Below are positions 34,412 to 44,989 of a stretch of 64,000 nucleotides of DNA, one piece after another. Location: the NCBI GenBank assembly GCA_025449115.1, contig JAHLKC010000037.1, positions 62,001 through 126,000 on the forward strand, written 5' to 3'. The notes below the pieces were generated by a model, which ran no database searches, was not told the origin of the DNA, and saw only the letters and a program-made list of their open reading frames with translations. Every line of letters starts with the position of its first letter. Within the stretch, counting starts at the first letter, position 1. Made by a program: the position numbers and the translations under genes. Source of the stretch: Chytridium lagenaria (taxonomy: Eukaryota; Chytridiomycota; Chytridiomycetes; Chytridiales; Chytridiaceae).

Positions 34412-34914
34412 ATGGCTGTATAAGGTGTTAGTAAAAGGCCATACGAGCATGTTATATCCCATATCACTAATCCCTGCTTTCAACCACCTCAGCTTCATCC
34501 GCGTCTATTCATTCAACATTAACGCTCACCTATTGCAAGACGTTAGAATGCGATGATGGTTCAACAACGGCCTTTAAGCTTAAATTGTCGACGGTGGATT
34601 TGTTTTCCACCACTGATCCGCTACCGGACCCAACCGCAAAGTCTTTGTCGAGTCATTCTTCTATCCCTAAACACGTATCCCCGAAACCATTCTAAAACAG
34701 ACCGCAAAAACCGGCATACAGCCCACGTTTATTTATACCGTCGCTATTACTTGCAACTACAACGGCTCGCCAACTGAACAAAATTCGGCTGCATAATAAG
34801 CATTATCGACACTAGGGTAAACATCTCCATTCTTCACAACATCCCACCCACATATCATTTACAGCACTCCAAAAAACCTCCCCAAAACCAACAATCACAC
34901 CCCCAAAACCCGCT
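34412..34914. other. Spacer between the SDR copies
   Basis: 5' flank of copy 1 and 3' flank of copy 2. No gene supported. Confidence 0.5.
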
Positions 34915-36347
34915 TCACAATCTCCTCCGTATGTTCCAAACCCTCCTCCGATTCTCCTCACAATGCTCCCCCAACTTCTCCAACTTCATCCCCCGTTCAT
35001 TCGCAAGGCTCCATCCACCTTTAAACGTGTCATGCACAAGAAGATACGTCATGGCGTCCCCCGCGTCTTGCGGCGTCGACAAAAACAGAGGACCGAGAAG
35101 TTTCAGCGGGAGACGGAGGGGGAGGGGGAGGGATCGGAAGAGGTTTGTGTTGACGACACCGGGGTGGGCGTGGATAAAGGTGACGGTAGGGTGGAGGAGG
35201 GAGAAGCTCTGAAGCGGATGTGGAAATGAAATTAAGGAAAGAAAATGGATGGGCTGAAAAAGAAAATAAGGGGAAGAGTTCATACCTCTGCGGCGAGATC
35301 CGAGTAAAAGGTGGTCGCATCGTGACAGTTTTTGATGGAGAATGTGGTTTTGAGGTCTAGGTCGTTTACATCGGGTGGCATTTTACCGTGACATGATGAG
35401 AGGACGTTGAGGACACGAACGTCAGCGTTTGGGAGTTGCTTGAAAAGAAAATAATATCAGTATATTATAAAAAAACGACGAGAAAAGTACTTACGGCTGT
35501 TTTTTCGAGAAGCGGCATGAGGGCGGAGATGAGCTCGACTCTGAATATACGCAGATAATCAGCATCGTTATGAAAGGTAAAAAAAAAAAGAAAAAGAGAG
35601 AAAGAATCTTAAGAAAAGTGGGAATACGCTCAACCCAACACGAAATCATAACCCAAAAACGTAAACCACACATTCCACCCCCCCAAAAAAAGCGCCAAAA
35701 GTCATTGAAAAGGTAAACCACACATTTCACCCAAAAAAACCGCAGACCACTCACCTCCCATAATAATGCGTCGCCATCTTCTCATCCAACCCTTCCACCG
35801 TCTCAACTCTTCCCTGCACCTTCATAATCCCAGCCGTCACCACAAGATAATCCAATCGATCCCACTCCAAAACTCTACGTGCAAGGTCTTTCACATTGGC
35901 TAGGATCGAGATATCACAGACATCGTAATCTATCGATCCCATACTGTCTGGAACCCCTCTGCCTCCATTCGCACCATTCCCTCCATTCGCTTCATTCGCA
36001 CCGTTCGCACCATTCGCTTCATTCGCTTCATTCGCTTCATTCGCTTCATTCGCCCCATTCGCACCGTTCGCCCCATTCGCCCCATTCGCCCCACTCGCTT
36101 CATCCACTCCATCCACATCCTTCCCCCCTCCCCCCCCTCCCCCCTCTCCCCCTAACCCCCTCAACAACCCTCCCCCACTCTCCACCGACCTCCCCACAAC
36201 CACAACCCCACACCCCGCCAACACCAACCTCCTCGCAACCCCATACCCAATCCCAGACGTCCCCCCCACCACAAGTGCACGGCGACCACAGAGTCGAGTG
36301 GATGCGACGTGTGATCGCATGGTGTCAAGTGGGATGGGTGGGGACAT
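34915..36347 (-). CDS. Short-chain dehydrogenase/reductase, copy 2, with a tripeptide-repeat insertion
   Basis: Paralogue of copy 1 with identical intron positions: exons 36347-35755, 35540-35495, 35438-35286, 35208-34915. The Rossmann motif is intact, RALVVGGTSGIGYGVARR, followed by VVVVGRSVESG. After this beta strand there is a long insertion: a poly-Gly stretch and about 14 Gly/Glu-Ala-Asn triplets (35961-36092). Copy 1 and ordinary SDRs have only a short loop there. The fold resumes at IDYDVCDISILANVKDLARR, LDYLVVTAGIM, EKMATHYYGR, NVLSSC and ATTFYSDLAAE, then FIHAHPGVVNTNLF. No frame break was found, so this copy is intact. Confidence 0.88.
35961..36092 (-). repeat. Coding minisatellite, 9-base units (Gly/Glu-Ala-Asn)n
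   Basis: Fourteen in-frame 9-base units of the form GGGGCGAAT or GAAGCGAAT on the minus strand, encoding GAN and EAN triplets. It lies inside SDR copy 2 after the second beta strand. Unit variants alternate in blocks, as expected from slippage. Confidence 0.9.
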
Positions 36348-36871
36348 GGCTGGCGAGGAATGGCGTGGATGGTTACGTTTACGATGGGTTAAAGTACGAT
36401 TGCTGATGATTTTTGTAAGTTTAGTATATACGGTGATACATGTGCAGGGGATTCAAACGGCGGTAAACAATCGCGAATGAATATTTAAAACATAATAAAC
36501 AAACATAAAAACAGTTACAAATCAACCGCTTGATTCCATAACATGTACAGTCACAGAAACTAAACTATCATGAAAAAGAGGCCCATCTTTATTACTCTAA
36601 AACATAAAAAGTCTGCCCTTCCATAAAAAAAAAAGCAAATGACAGATAAAGAACCAGAAAAGGGGGGATTAAAAATATAAAGGTCCAACAGCTTTCCATG
36701 CACGCGGGGGGAAGCGTAAACTAGAAAAGGAGGGTCCAACCACCCAAGAAATAAAAGAAAGGAAAAAAGGGAGGTACGTAAAAAGGTAACTTCAGCGGAT
36801 CAAAAAAAGACGATATGAGGTTCCGTCCACAGAAAACACGGGAAAAAAAAAGGAAAGGATGACAATGAGGT
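36348..36871. other. Intergenic stretch
   Basis: 5' flank of SDR copy 2 and A-rich 3' flank of the large DUF3712 gene. No gene. Confidence 0.5.
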
Positions 36872-39800
36872 TCACCCCAAAACAGTCTTAACCCCCTTCA
36901 ACTCATAATCAATAACAGTCGCAAACCCTCCAACCCTCGTCCCCAACGTCGCCCCAATATCCACAACAAGTCTCCCCTCAATCCCTTCCACCAAAGCCCT
37001 CAACGCCTCCCGACTCACCTCCAACGCCATCCTAATCCCCCTCGTCTCCACAGTCGCACCAGCCGCAACAACAACAGGGTCATCAGAGAGGTCTTGGTCA
37101 ATCGTGCCAATGGCGTTGTTGTTGTACATGACCGTGGAGGTGAGCCGGGTGAGCGTGTAGGGCGCTCCGAGGGGGTTGGTGAGGGTGAGGACGGTGATGG
37201 CGAGTGCGGGGGTGACGGAGAGGTCGATGGAGAGGAGGCGGGCGGTGAGGACGAGGGGGGTGGTGATGGCGGGGAGGGTGGAGGTGATGGAGAGGGCGGA
37301 GAAGGCGGGCTGGAGGGAGGTGTAGGGGGTGGAGGATGCGGAGCCAAAGATGCGCTGGGGTTTCGTAAGATAAGGTTAGCGTTGATGAGTATGATGCAAG
37401 GAAATAAGATTAAAAGTAACGATGAAAAGAATAAATATAAGAATAATTAAAAACGGGAAATACAGAGCGATAAAGACGCGCAAAAAAAAAAGAGAAAAAA
37501 AAGCAAAGAGTAAAGGGATGACGACGGATCGAAAAAACAACGGCGACACGCTATACAGATAAAGCGGACAGAGGAGAGGAAATTATGGCGTAAACAGAGT
37601 AAAAAAAGGTTTCGATGAACAATAAGAATAAGAGCAGTTGAAACGGGAATAACAGCGTTATAAAGACGCGCCAAATAAAAAAAAAAAAAAACAACAAAAA
37701 AAAAAAACAAAACAAAAACAAAGGGATGACATTGTCTCTTAAAAGCCAAAAAAAGGAGGGAAAAAAAGCAAAAAAAACAACAGCGACGCACTAGCCAATA
37801 AAAACCCAGAAACGGAAAAAAAAAAAAGAGAAAAACAAAGGCAAAACTCACCACCGCCTGATCCTTTGCCTGCAAAAACTTTGACAACATAACCCTCCCC
37901 GCCGCCACATTCCCCTCCCCAACCGGTTTAAACAAACTCCTAGCCCTAACCACATTCCGTCCTGGCACCAACTTCATCAACGGAATAACCACACTCCCCA
38001 CAACACTCCCCTCCCGTTCCCCAACCCCAAGTCCAAGCGTCACATCGCCCCCAAATCCATAGCCAACTGCGACGGATTCTCAATGACCGTATCAATCTCA
38101 AGTTCAATCCCATCCTCATCTCCACCCTTCACATTGACCTTTTCCACCGTGACAGCAGGGAGTCCTCGAAGCCCCGCAAACGTGATGGAATCGGTGAGGG
38201 TGACGTTGGCAATGGTGACAAGTCCACCGGCAGTGTCGGCTTTCGCAGAGACGCGTCCGACAACGTTGAACGTGTATTGATCGGTGGTGGTGAGGGATTT
38301 GAGGAAAGATTGGAAGGCTGTGTTGTCGATGGAGGTGAGTGGGACGTTGGTGAAGGAGGTTTGGAGGGTTTGGGCAGTTTGGTTGGCGACGGCGGGAGTG
38401 AAGGGGACGGCGAGGCGACCAAAGGGGGTGGAGGTGGTGGGGTCGATGAAGGTGAGGTCTTGGGCGGCGTCTTTGATGTTGAGGGGGAAGGTGAAGGGGG
38501 AGCGGAAGGTGGCGGAGATGGAGGGGGCGGAGGATTTGAGGGAGTAGCCGGTGGGGTCCGAGGGGTCGAATTGGACAGAGATGCTGGGGATCTGTTGGGG
38601 TGGAGAAACATTGAAAAGTTGTTGTTAGAGGATAGAACGTGAATGTGAGTTTGAGATCGAGTTTAAATAATAGAACGAATAGGAGATTAAAAAGTAAATG
38701 TAATAAAAGCCATGGTATAAAAAGATGCGTTTGAGAGCGCGTTTAAATGAATTATAAAGATGAGTTTGAGAGCGAGTTTAAAATGACAGAACAAATGAGT
38801 ATAGGCGAGTTGAAGAGCGCGATTAAAATGATAATAGAAAAAGAGTATAGAAATAAAAGAGAATTCAATAAATAGGCCGCATGGGGCTACCTTGATACCA
38901 GAAACAAGCTGCTGAGCACCAGTAGGAGGCGAAAGTTTAACCTCCATAGGCAACCCCACAAACCCATCTGACAACCACTTACAAGCACCGGCAGGCGGCA
39001 CAACGGCATCTCCAACAACCGTCAAAGCGGTATCCTGTCCTCCAACATAAAACGAAAAGACTTTTCCAAGAGTCTCCACATCCTCTGCCTTGATAGCCTT
39101 GAGATGCCCCGACAGAGGGAGAAGGTTGACACCAGGATAGAGGGTGACGTTTTGAGCAGAGAGGGTACCAATGTTGGAGGTGGAGACGTAGGAGGTGAAG
39201 GTGAGATCACCGAGTTGGATGGCGATGGGGGAGGGGTTGATGAGACGGGTGGTTGTTTTGATAAAGATGCCTTTGATGAGGTCGGAATCGGGAAGGTCGA
39301 ATTCAGTGATGGTCACATCCTTTAAACCAGAGAATCCTAATAATTTTTTTTGGGTTTGTTGTTAGTGCATGGTTACGGTGTGTGTGTGTGTGGAATGAAG
39401 TTATTTAATAAATCTGTCCATCCTCGCTTTGCTCGTCCTCCTACTAGGTGATCCATATATCCAATCCATCCTCGCTTTGCTCGGAATAAACTACTAACAC
39501 CGAGCTTTGCTCGGTATGAAACTATCTATACATTCATCCTCACTTCGCTCGGAATGAACTACTAATGCCTCGCTTCGCTCGGAAACCCACCCACCCACCC
39601 CCAACGCCTCGCTTCGCTCGGACTGGGACTCACCATTAAGATTGACAACCTTGTTCAAATTCAAGTCCCTGACAGTGATTCCTAGAGCCTTTGCCTCAGC
39701 CTTTCCCTTCAACCTCCAACTAAAAGCGGCACCTCTGACCAAGAATTTAGAAAACTCTGCCATGGCATCGACACTGTCGACGACGACTTTAGCAGGGGGG

Positions 39801-40436
39801 TCAATGACGACCTTTCCAGATTTGGGGGCAGCACCCGAGACATCGAAACCAGGCAAGACATTGATAGCACCGAGGAGAAGGTCTGGTTGATTGTTTGGAC
39901 GGTTGGTCCAGTAGACTTGGACGGGGGAGGGAAAGGAGATGGCAGCATCAAAAGAGCCAGCGTTTTTGACAGAGCCGTAGGAGGTGAGGAGGTAAGAGGC
40001 GTCGGTGATGTCGGTGATGTTGATGGTGTCAAAGGTGAGCTCAGAGTGGTTGATGGAGTCTTGGGCTGTGTTTTTTGTTGTTGGGAAGAGGAAGGAAGGG
40101 ACGCGGTTTTAGATTTTATTAATAAAAGTAAAAAAAGATGTGATGCCATGCAAGCATGGGGGTATGAAGAGAGAGAGAGAGAGAGAGAGCTCTATCGAGC
40201 ATCATGCTTTACATTCTCTCATTCTACTTTATAAACAAAAAAAAAGACTCACCAATCTTTGGCATGATGACGAGCAACAACACGGGGATCATGATGGCGG
40301 TGATGAGGAGACCGACACCGAGACAGACGCCGACATAGATTTTTCTCTTTCTTGTCCAAAAGGAGGATGGTTTATCTGCAGTGGATGCAGGGGATGGGAG
40401 GGTGTCTGTGGAAGGAGGAGAGGCCGACGACGACAT
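36872..40436 (-). CDS. Large single-pass membrane protein with repeated DUF3712 (LEA2-like) domains
   Basis: The ATG at 40436 opens a short Ser/Pro-rich cytosolic tail, then the basic stop RKRKIYVG and one membrane helix (VGLLITAIMIPVLLLVIMPKI), so a type II protein. Exons on the minus strand: 40436-40253, 40065-39634, 39335-38891, 38591-37852, 37354-36872. The outside part is a chain of beta-sandwich repeats of DUF3712/LEA2 type. Recurring elements are ITITDFDLP-like openings, NPSPIAIQLGDLTF / NPSQLAMDLGGDVTLGL, and LxPGxN turns such as LYPGVNLLPL and LVPGRNVV. Frame breaks in exons 4 and 5 (near 38050 and 37110) need one base each. About 760 residues. Architecture resembles the fungal DUF3712 group that includes vacuolar Tag1-like proteins, but that assignment is tentative. 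Three of its introns carry tandem repeats. Confidence 0.8.
37440..37800. repeat. Duplicated A-rich block in intron 4 of the DUF3712 gene
   Basis: Two imperfect copies, about 37449-37560 and 37638-37795. Both start near AACGGGAA(A)TA, run through TAAAGACGCGC and long A-tracts to AAAGGGATGAC, and end with AACAACRGCGACRC. Offset is about 190 bases. Confidence 0.65.
38640..38850. repeat. Degenerate tandem repeat in intron 3 of the DUF3712 gene
   Basis: About four copies of a unit built on GAGTTTGAGAGCGAGTTTAAA (at about 38646, 38727, 38762, 38805), separated by AT-rich filler, 35-80 bases apart. Confidence 0.65.
39419..39626. repeat. CTCGCTTCGCTC mirror-repeat array in intron 2 of the DUF3712 gene
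   Basis: At least six copies of CCTCGCTTYGCTCGG (about 39422, 39470, 39502, 39537, 39567, 39607), spaced 30-48 bases with partly shared spacers (ATGAACTACTAA). The core CTCGCT/TCGCTC is a perfect mirror repeat. Copies differ at one base in the middle. Confidence 0.8.
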
Positions 40437-40940
40437 GGTTGATGGATGGATGGATGGATGAGGTCTGTATGTAGTGATGGTAATATCAAAAGACAACAGG
40501 AAAAGAAGAATAAGAATAAATAAAAGAAATAGAAAAGGAGGGAGTGAAGGAATAAAAGGTCAAGGATGAAATAACATAATAAACTTATAATAATGATGAA
40601 TATATATTATAGTCATTTACCCCTAAACAGGAACAAGTTACACCAAACACAAGAGTCGGTTTCTATTATATTTTGAATAAGAGTGTGTTTGTTGCTGTGT
40701 GACTGTGTTGTGTGTTGTTGTGTGTGTGGTCGTGTGCCCCATTGCATAGTGTGTGTAACCTCTATAGGCATTAGGCTGAGAAGAAGAAGAGGACAAGTTG
40801 ATCTCGTGAGAGAGATATAATAAGATCATGCATGCATGAAAAAGGTATTTATTGAATATATAATACAATAATAGGCGTCATGCTGGCTATCTATATTATA
40901 TTAAATATATAATTACTTGATAAAAGTCTGCTGATCCTTA

Positions 40941-41665
40941 TACAGTGCGTGACACCAAAGATAGGTACGAAAATAATTAAGAGCTCTAAACTTTACACGC
41001 ACTATCGACCCTTCCATAAAGTGTAAAATGCTCTTTACTACGCTGTTCTCCTCCCTTCCCCGCATCAAATGGCTGAGAGCTTTTCTCTCTATCATGTCTG
41101 GGTCATCTTTTATACAGCCTCAAAGTTTATTAATTGTGAAAATTTTTTAATTAATGACCTTCAGAAATATTTGCCACCCAATATATATATAAAAATTATG
41201 AAAATTTTCATATTGGTATCAAACGGAAGCTGAGAACGAGGGGAATGCTACGAAATGTACACTGTGGGATGTATTTCATAGTGTTTTCCCGTCATATCTT
41301 TGAACGGTAAGAAATCTCATAAAAATTTCAAAAATAATTTTTGAAAAAAAAAAAGTAAATTTTTTTCTGAAAAAAATGTTACACATTTTGTTTTGTTGTT
41401 GTTATGATGCGTTGGCTGGCATTACAAGATGTGCGAATAGCACCATTGCACTCCCAGCCATATGTTTTCTTAACAAAATATCAAGAAAATCAAAGATGAA
41501 AATTTTTCAATTAGTAGAGATTTTTTTGCCGCCCCCCTAATATGTCCGTTTTCATACCCCCCACAAGACCCCCTTAGAAGATTGGGGTCGGAAATGCTTC
41601 CTGGAGGAGATATGGGCATATTGGGGTCGAAATTTTCGTACCTATCTTTGGTGTCACGCACTGTA
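40941..41665. mobile_element. Tc1/mariner-type MITE with 32-base perfect inverted ends and TA duplication
   Basis: Left end 40943-40974 (CAGTGCGTGACACCAAAG..) and right end 41632-41663 are exact reverse complements over 32 bases. Both are flanked by TA (40941-40942 and 41664-41665). CAGTG-type ends and TA target duplication are the rule in Tc1/mariner elements. The 721-base interior is AT-rich, and the only frames inside (minus 40913-41095 and 41470-41661) are too short for a transposase. It is therefore a non-autonomous element lying between two DUF3712 genes. Perfect ends suggest recent insertion. Confidence 0.88.
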
Positions 41666-41678
41666 AATGTTTATGAGC

Positions 41679-41765
41679 AGTGTGTGTGTGTGTGTGTGTG
41701 TCTTCTGTCACTTGTCTTTTTATTTATCTATTTGTTTGTTTGTTTATTTGTTTATTTGTTTATTC
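41679..41765. repeat. TG dinucleotide run and TTTG/TTTA tetranucleotide array
   Basis: (TG)n at 41679-41701 and TTTATTTATCTATTTGTTTG-type repeats at 41718-41764, immediately beside the right end of the MITE. No coding function. Confidence 0.8.
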
Positions 41766-42155
41766 ACACTTATTCTGCACAGCAGCATCAAAGCAGCATT
41801 CATGTATAGTGACGTAAGAGATTCTTGCTATCATCCATTTCATCATGGGCGCATCTCCACCTTGGAAAACAGCCTACCATCGCTGCTACTAGCCTGCTGC
41901 TGGCACCATGCTTACCGCCAGTTGTGCTATCACATCATCACACACCATCACAGAGTAAAAAGTGTTAAGATGGAAAAGAGATGGAATACTATGCACATAT
42001 ACTTTTTCTTATTGAGCTTATTCATCAGAGAAAAGCACAAGCGATAGAAAGAACAGAGAAATGAATGAAAAAAAAGAGTTATTTATGAGGGACAATTTAG
42101 GTAGAACAAGAACAACTTGATGAGGGGAGTCACAAAAGTTTAAAAAAGGAACGCA
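41766..42155. other. Intergenic stretch
   Basis: 3' flank of the second DUF3712 gene. No gene seen. The interval 40437-40940 left of the MITE likewise holds only 5' flank sequence of the large DUF3712 gene, with a GT-rich run at 40679-40750. Confidence 0.5.
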
Positions 42156-43771
42156 TCAATCGAATCTAGTAACGACAGGGACACCGTTCTGAACCTAAAG
42201 TTAAAAAAAAAATATAACAGTTAGCGTCATCTATCCACAAATTACCACTTTTTAAAGAACCAGAGAGCAACTCACATAATCAATTCCCGTCCCAAAAGCA
42301 TCCACCGCCACCTCCAACACACTCACAACATCAACACAGAAGTCTCACCAACAAGCTGTTCATTCACAAACTCATTACACACATCCTTCCCCTCTGCATC
42401 AATAATAATCTTGAACGAGGGTGACACCTTCTCCGTCTTGGGTGGGATCACGAAATTCTCGAGAACGCTGTCGGCGCTGACACAGTTGGTGTTTTTGTAG
42501 TTGAGGTTGGCTTTGAGACGGGAAATGGTCACGGGAACGTCAAAGGGGTTGTAGGCCGTGATCGTGGTCGAGAGGGAGATGCGGAACCCGCTGTCGTCAA
42601 TATATTCGATCGTGTTGCCGTCTGCTCTGGCGCTCTAAATAATTTTAAAACGTTTTTTATCAATTAGTAAATGACATTGAGGATCACTAACACCGACTAT
42701 ACAAATAAGCTATTATATAAACTCACGTTAATCAAATTCCTCTCATTCGCCGGAAGCACCTGCGGGATAGTCAAAGCCCCCAACGCCGCATCCAAAACAC
42801 TCAACCCCACCGCCCGTCCCCTCGCCACCGCAACCCGACTCTTCACATTCCCGGTAAACTGCGAAAACAGCTTCCTAGCCTTCCCCGCAGCCGCCACCGT
42901 TGTCGGATTCACAAACGCCGTCGCATGGACCGCATTCACACCCGGTTTCAAACTCAACGCCGGAAGCACCACCTTCCCAAGCACCGTGTCTTCAAACACA
43001 AGATCAAGCTCTACATCGGTTCCCTTGATGTTCAACGCGACGTTGGAGGGGTTGTCAATCGTCAATGGGATGGCGAGTTCAATGCCGCGACCGGGTTTAC
43101 CGGATTTCACGGTGGGGAGACCAGAGATGACCGTGTTCTTGAGACCCCGAGACCGCGGAGGGATGTTGCTTCAAGATCAAACCCGACGTATCGGAGACAC
43201 GTGAAAGAGTTGAATGGATCTTTTAAAATATCCGCCTTGGTGTTGGCGTACCCCTTTAACCTTAATGGCGCGACCCCCGTCGTCAATAAAGTCGATTTCA
43301 AGAACTCACTGAACCCCGCTGCATTGTCAACGGTCAATTTTGAATCGACAAGATCAAGGGTCACAGCACCCTCCGAGATGGTCCCACTCGCCTTCCCATA
43401 ATCATTCGACACAAGGGTACCCACCGTCTCCTTCCCAACCTGTCCAACGCCAATGACAGCACCAGCGCCAACGAAATTGGATCCCAGGAATCCAAGCCAA
43501 GTGGGGATCCCGAGGGCGACTTTGACGTTGGTGGAGGTAGCGAGAGCGTAGGATGGATGGGCCGTGTCGAGGGTGAGAGCGAGGGAGGGGAGGGAGATGG
43601 AGGTGATGAGATCTGCGCCGAGGGAGGGGACGTAGACACCGTTGGATTTGCAGTCGGAGAGGCAGAGTTTGTTGGGGAGGAAGCCGTCGTTGCAGATAAT
43701 GTGGGGGCGGGACCTCCAATGACGGTGGTGGTGAGGAGGGAGCGATGGTGAGGGATGGTGGTGAGCTTCAT
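42156..43771 (-). CDS. Secreted or surface DUF3712-type protein, copy 2
   Basis: The ATG at 43771 opens a hydrophobic N-terminus with one break near 43705. A Cys-rich start follows (CNDGFLPNKLCLSDCKSNGV), then beta-sandwich repeats. Readable segments: ITSISLPSLALTLD, TVDNAAGFSEFLKSTLL (compare the paralogue's NTAFQSFLKSL), FTCLRYVGFDLE, IPLTIDNPSNVALNIKGTDV, LKPGVNAVHATAFVNP and FRISLSTTITAYNPFDVPV. Exons run 43771 to about 43143, 43127 to 42728, 42634 to about 42276, and a last short exon 42196-42156 ending VVTRFD. The first repeat and the LxPGxN turn match the large DUF3712 neighbour, so both arose by duplication. Breaks near 43705, 43135 and 42345 lack one base each. No transmembrane helix beyond the N-terminal signal was seen. 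Confidence 0.72.
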
Positions 43772-44989
43772 TGTTATTGGGTTTGTGGAAAAAAGTGTGA
43801 GGGTGGATGATCTATACGTGAGGGTGTTTGTTTTGTGTCAAGGACTCATAAATGAATGTTTTTGGTGTTTATTTATTTTGTGATAAGGAAGAGAAAGAAA
43901 AGCATGACTGCCAGCCAGGAGAGAGAAAGAGAGAGAGGGGAAAAGAGCATAATACATGAGTAGAACTGGATTGCATGAAAACTCTCAAGAGGAACTATCC
44001 TCAAAGCATCAAAAAAAAAATGAGAGGACACGAAAGAGGAAAAAGAACATAAAAAAAACAGCGAGAGGAGAATAAAGCATCCCACAAACGACTCCAGTCC
44101 TAAATAAACAAATGATCACGCCTTCTTTGTTCCCAATCCAGACTTTTGACAATCCCTCAAATGAATAAACAAAAAAAAACCCAATTTTTCCTAATCAGGA
44201 CTAATTGTGCATGCACCCGTACCACCTCGCCTTGTCACCCAAAAACATGGGGTCACGTTTGTACCCTTTTCTTTGTGTCATCAGTGTCTCACATGCTTGG
44301 ACGGCGTCATTTACTTAAGGGCGTCCTATGATCCTTTCCTCCTTCCTTCAACGCGTTGTTGAATAGTAAAGACACCCCCTTCCCCTATATATCATCCAAG
44401 CAGTAAGAAAAAAAGCAATACGGAAATCACGCAACATCTCATGCGAAAAAAGAATAAAAACAATGTGCGCTTCCTCTCAACGACGTCATCACCAGCAAAT
44501 AAAAACTCAGCCGTGGAATCCTCCCCCAAAATCAATCGCATACACGTGTTTTGAGTTGTGTACAGAGCATGGGCGAGACTGATACCCCTTTTTTTTTGTG
44601 CGTGGTGGCGGTCTCATGACATGAGGATGCTTGATCCTAAACTTGGGTTTCTTTTTGCTTCCAAGAATGTCCTCAAGGCAAGTCCATGGGAAAAAACAAT
44701 GGCATGGTGTGATGGAAAACGCTCGATCTCGCGTGACCCTCCCCCTCCCCTCTCTTCCCGTCCAAGAAACCCGATGTCGCACCACCAAAAAGTCCAGAAA
44801 CGGCGTTCCTTTCTCCTCGCGTCAGGAAAGGCTGCACAGTCTAAGAGGTAAAAGAAAAAAGAAAAAGATAACAGAAGACAAAGGTATGCTGAAAGAGAGG
44901 GAAAAAAGTTGTAATAAAGATGTCCACGTTTTCCTCCTTACTTTCGTTCCCCCAAAAAAAGATCCTCTTATCTCAACATTAGATCAACC
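43772..44989. other. Intergenic stretch between divergent DUF3712 genes
   Basis: About 1.2 kb separates the start codons of copies 2 and 3. Overlapping short frames at 44507-44851 on both strands show no domain. AG-rich repeats at 43924-43940. No gene supported. Confidence 0.45.

Noticed and set aside
35879..36406. His/Ser-rich plus-strand frame resembling a histidine-rich protein
   Set aside because: It is the antisense reading of the SDR coding minisatellite and poly-Gly stretch; the minus strand carries the conserved SDR fold.
39419..39626. CRISPR-like regular repeat array
   Set aside because: Spacers are unequal, partly alike and in a eukaryotic intron; units vary internally. No Cas genes.
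40913..41095. Possible transposase fragment in the MITE
   Set aside because: Sixty codons, extends past the element end, and shows no DDE or helix-turn-helix pattern.
44507..44851. Overlapping frames on both strands
   Set aside because: Same stretch gives similar-length frames on each strand without conserved features; upstream of DUF3712 copy 3.
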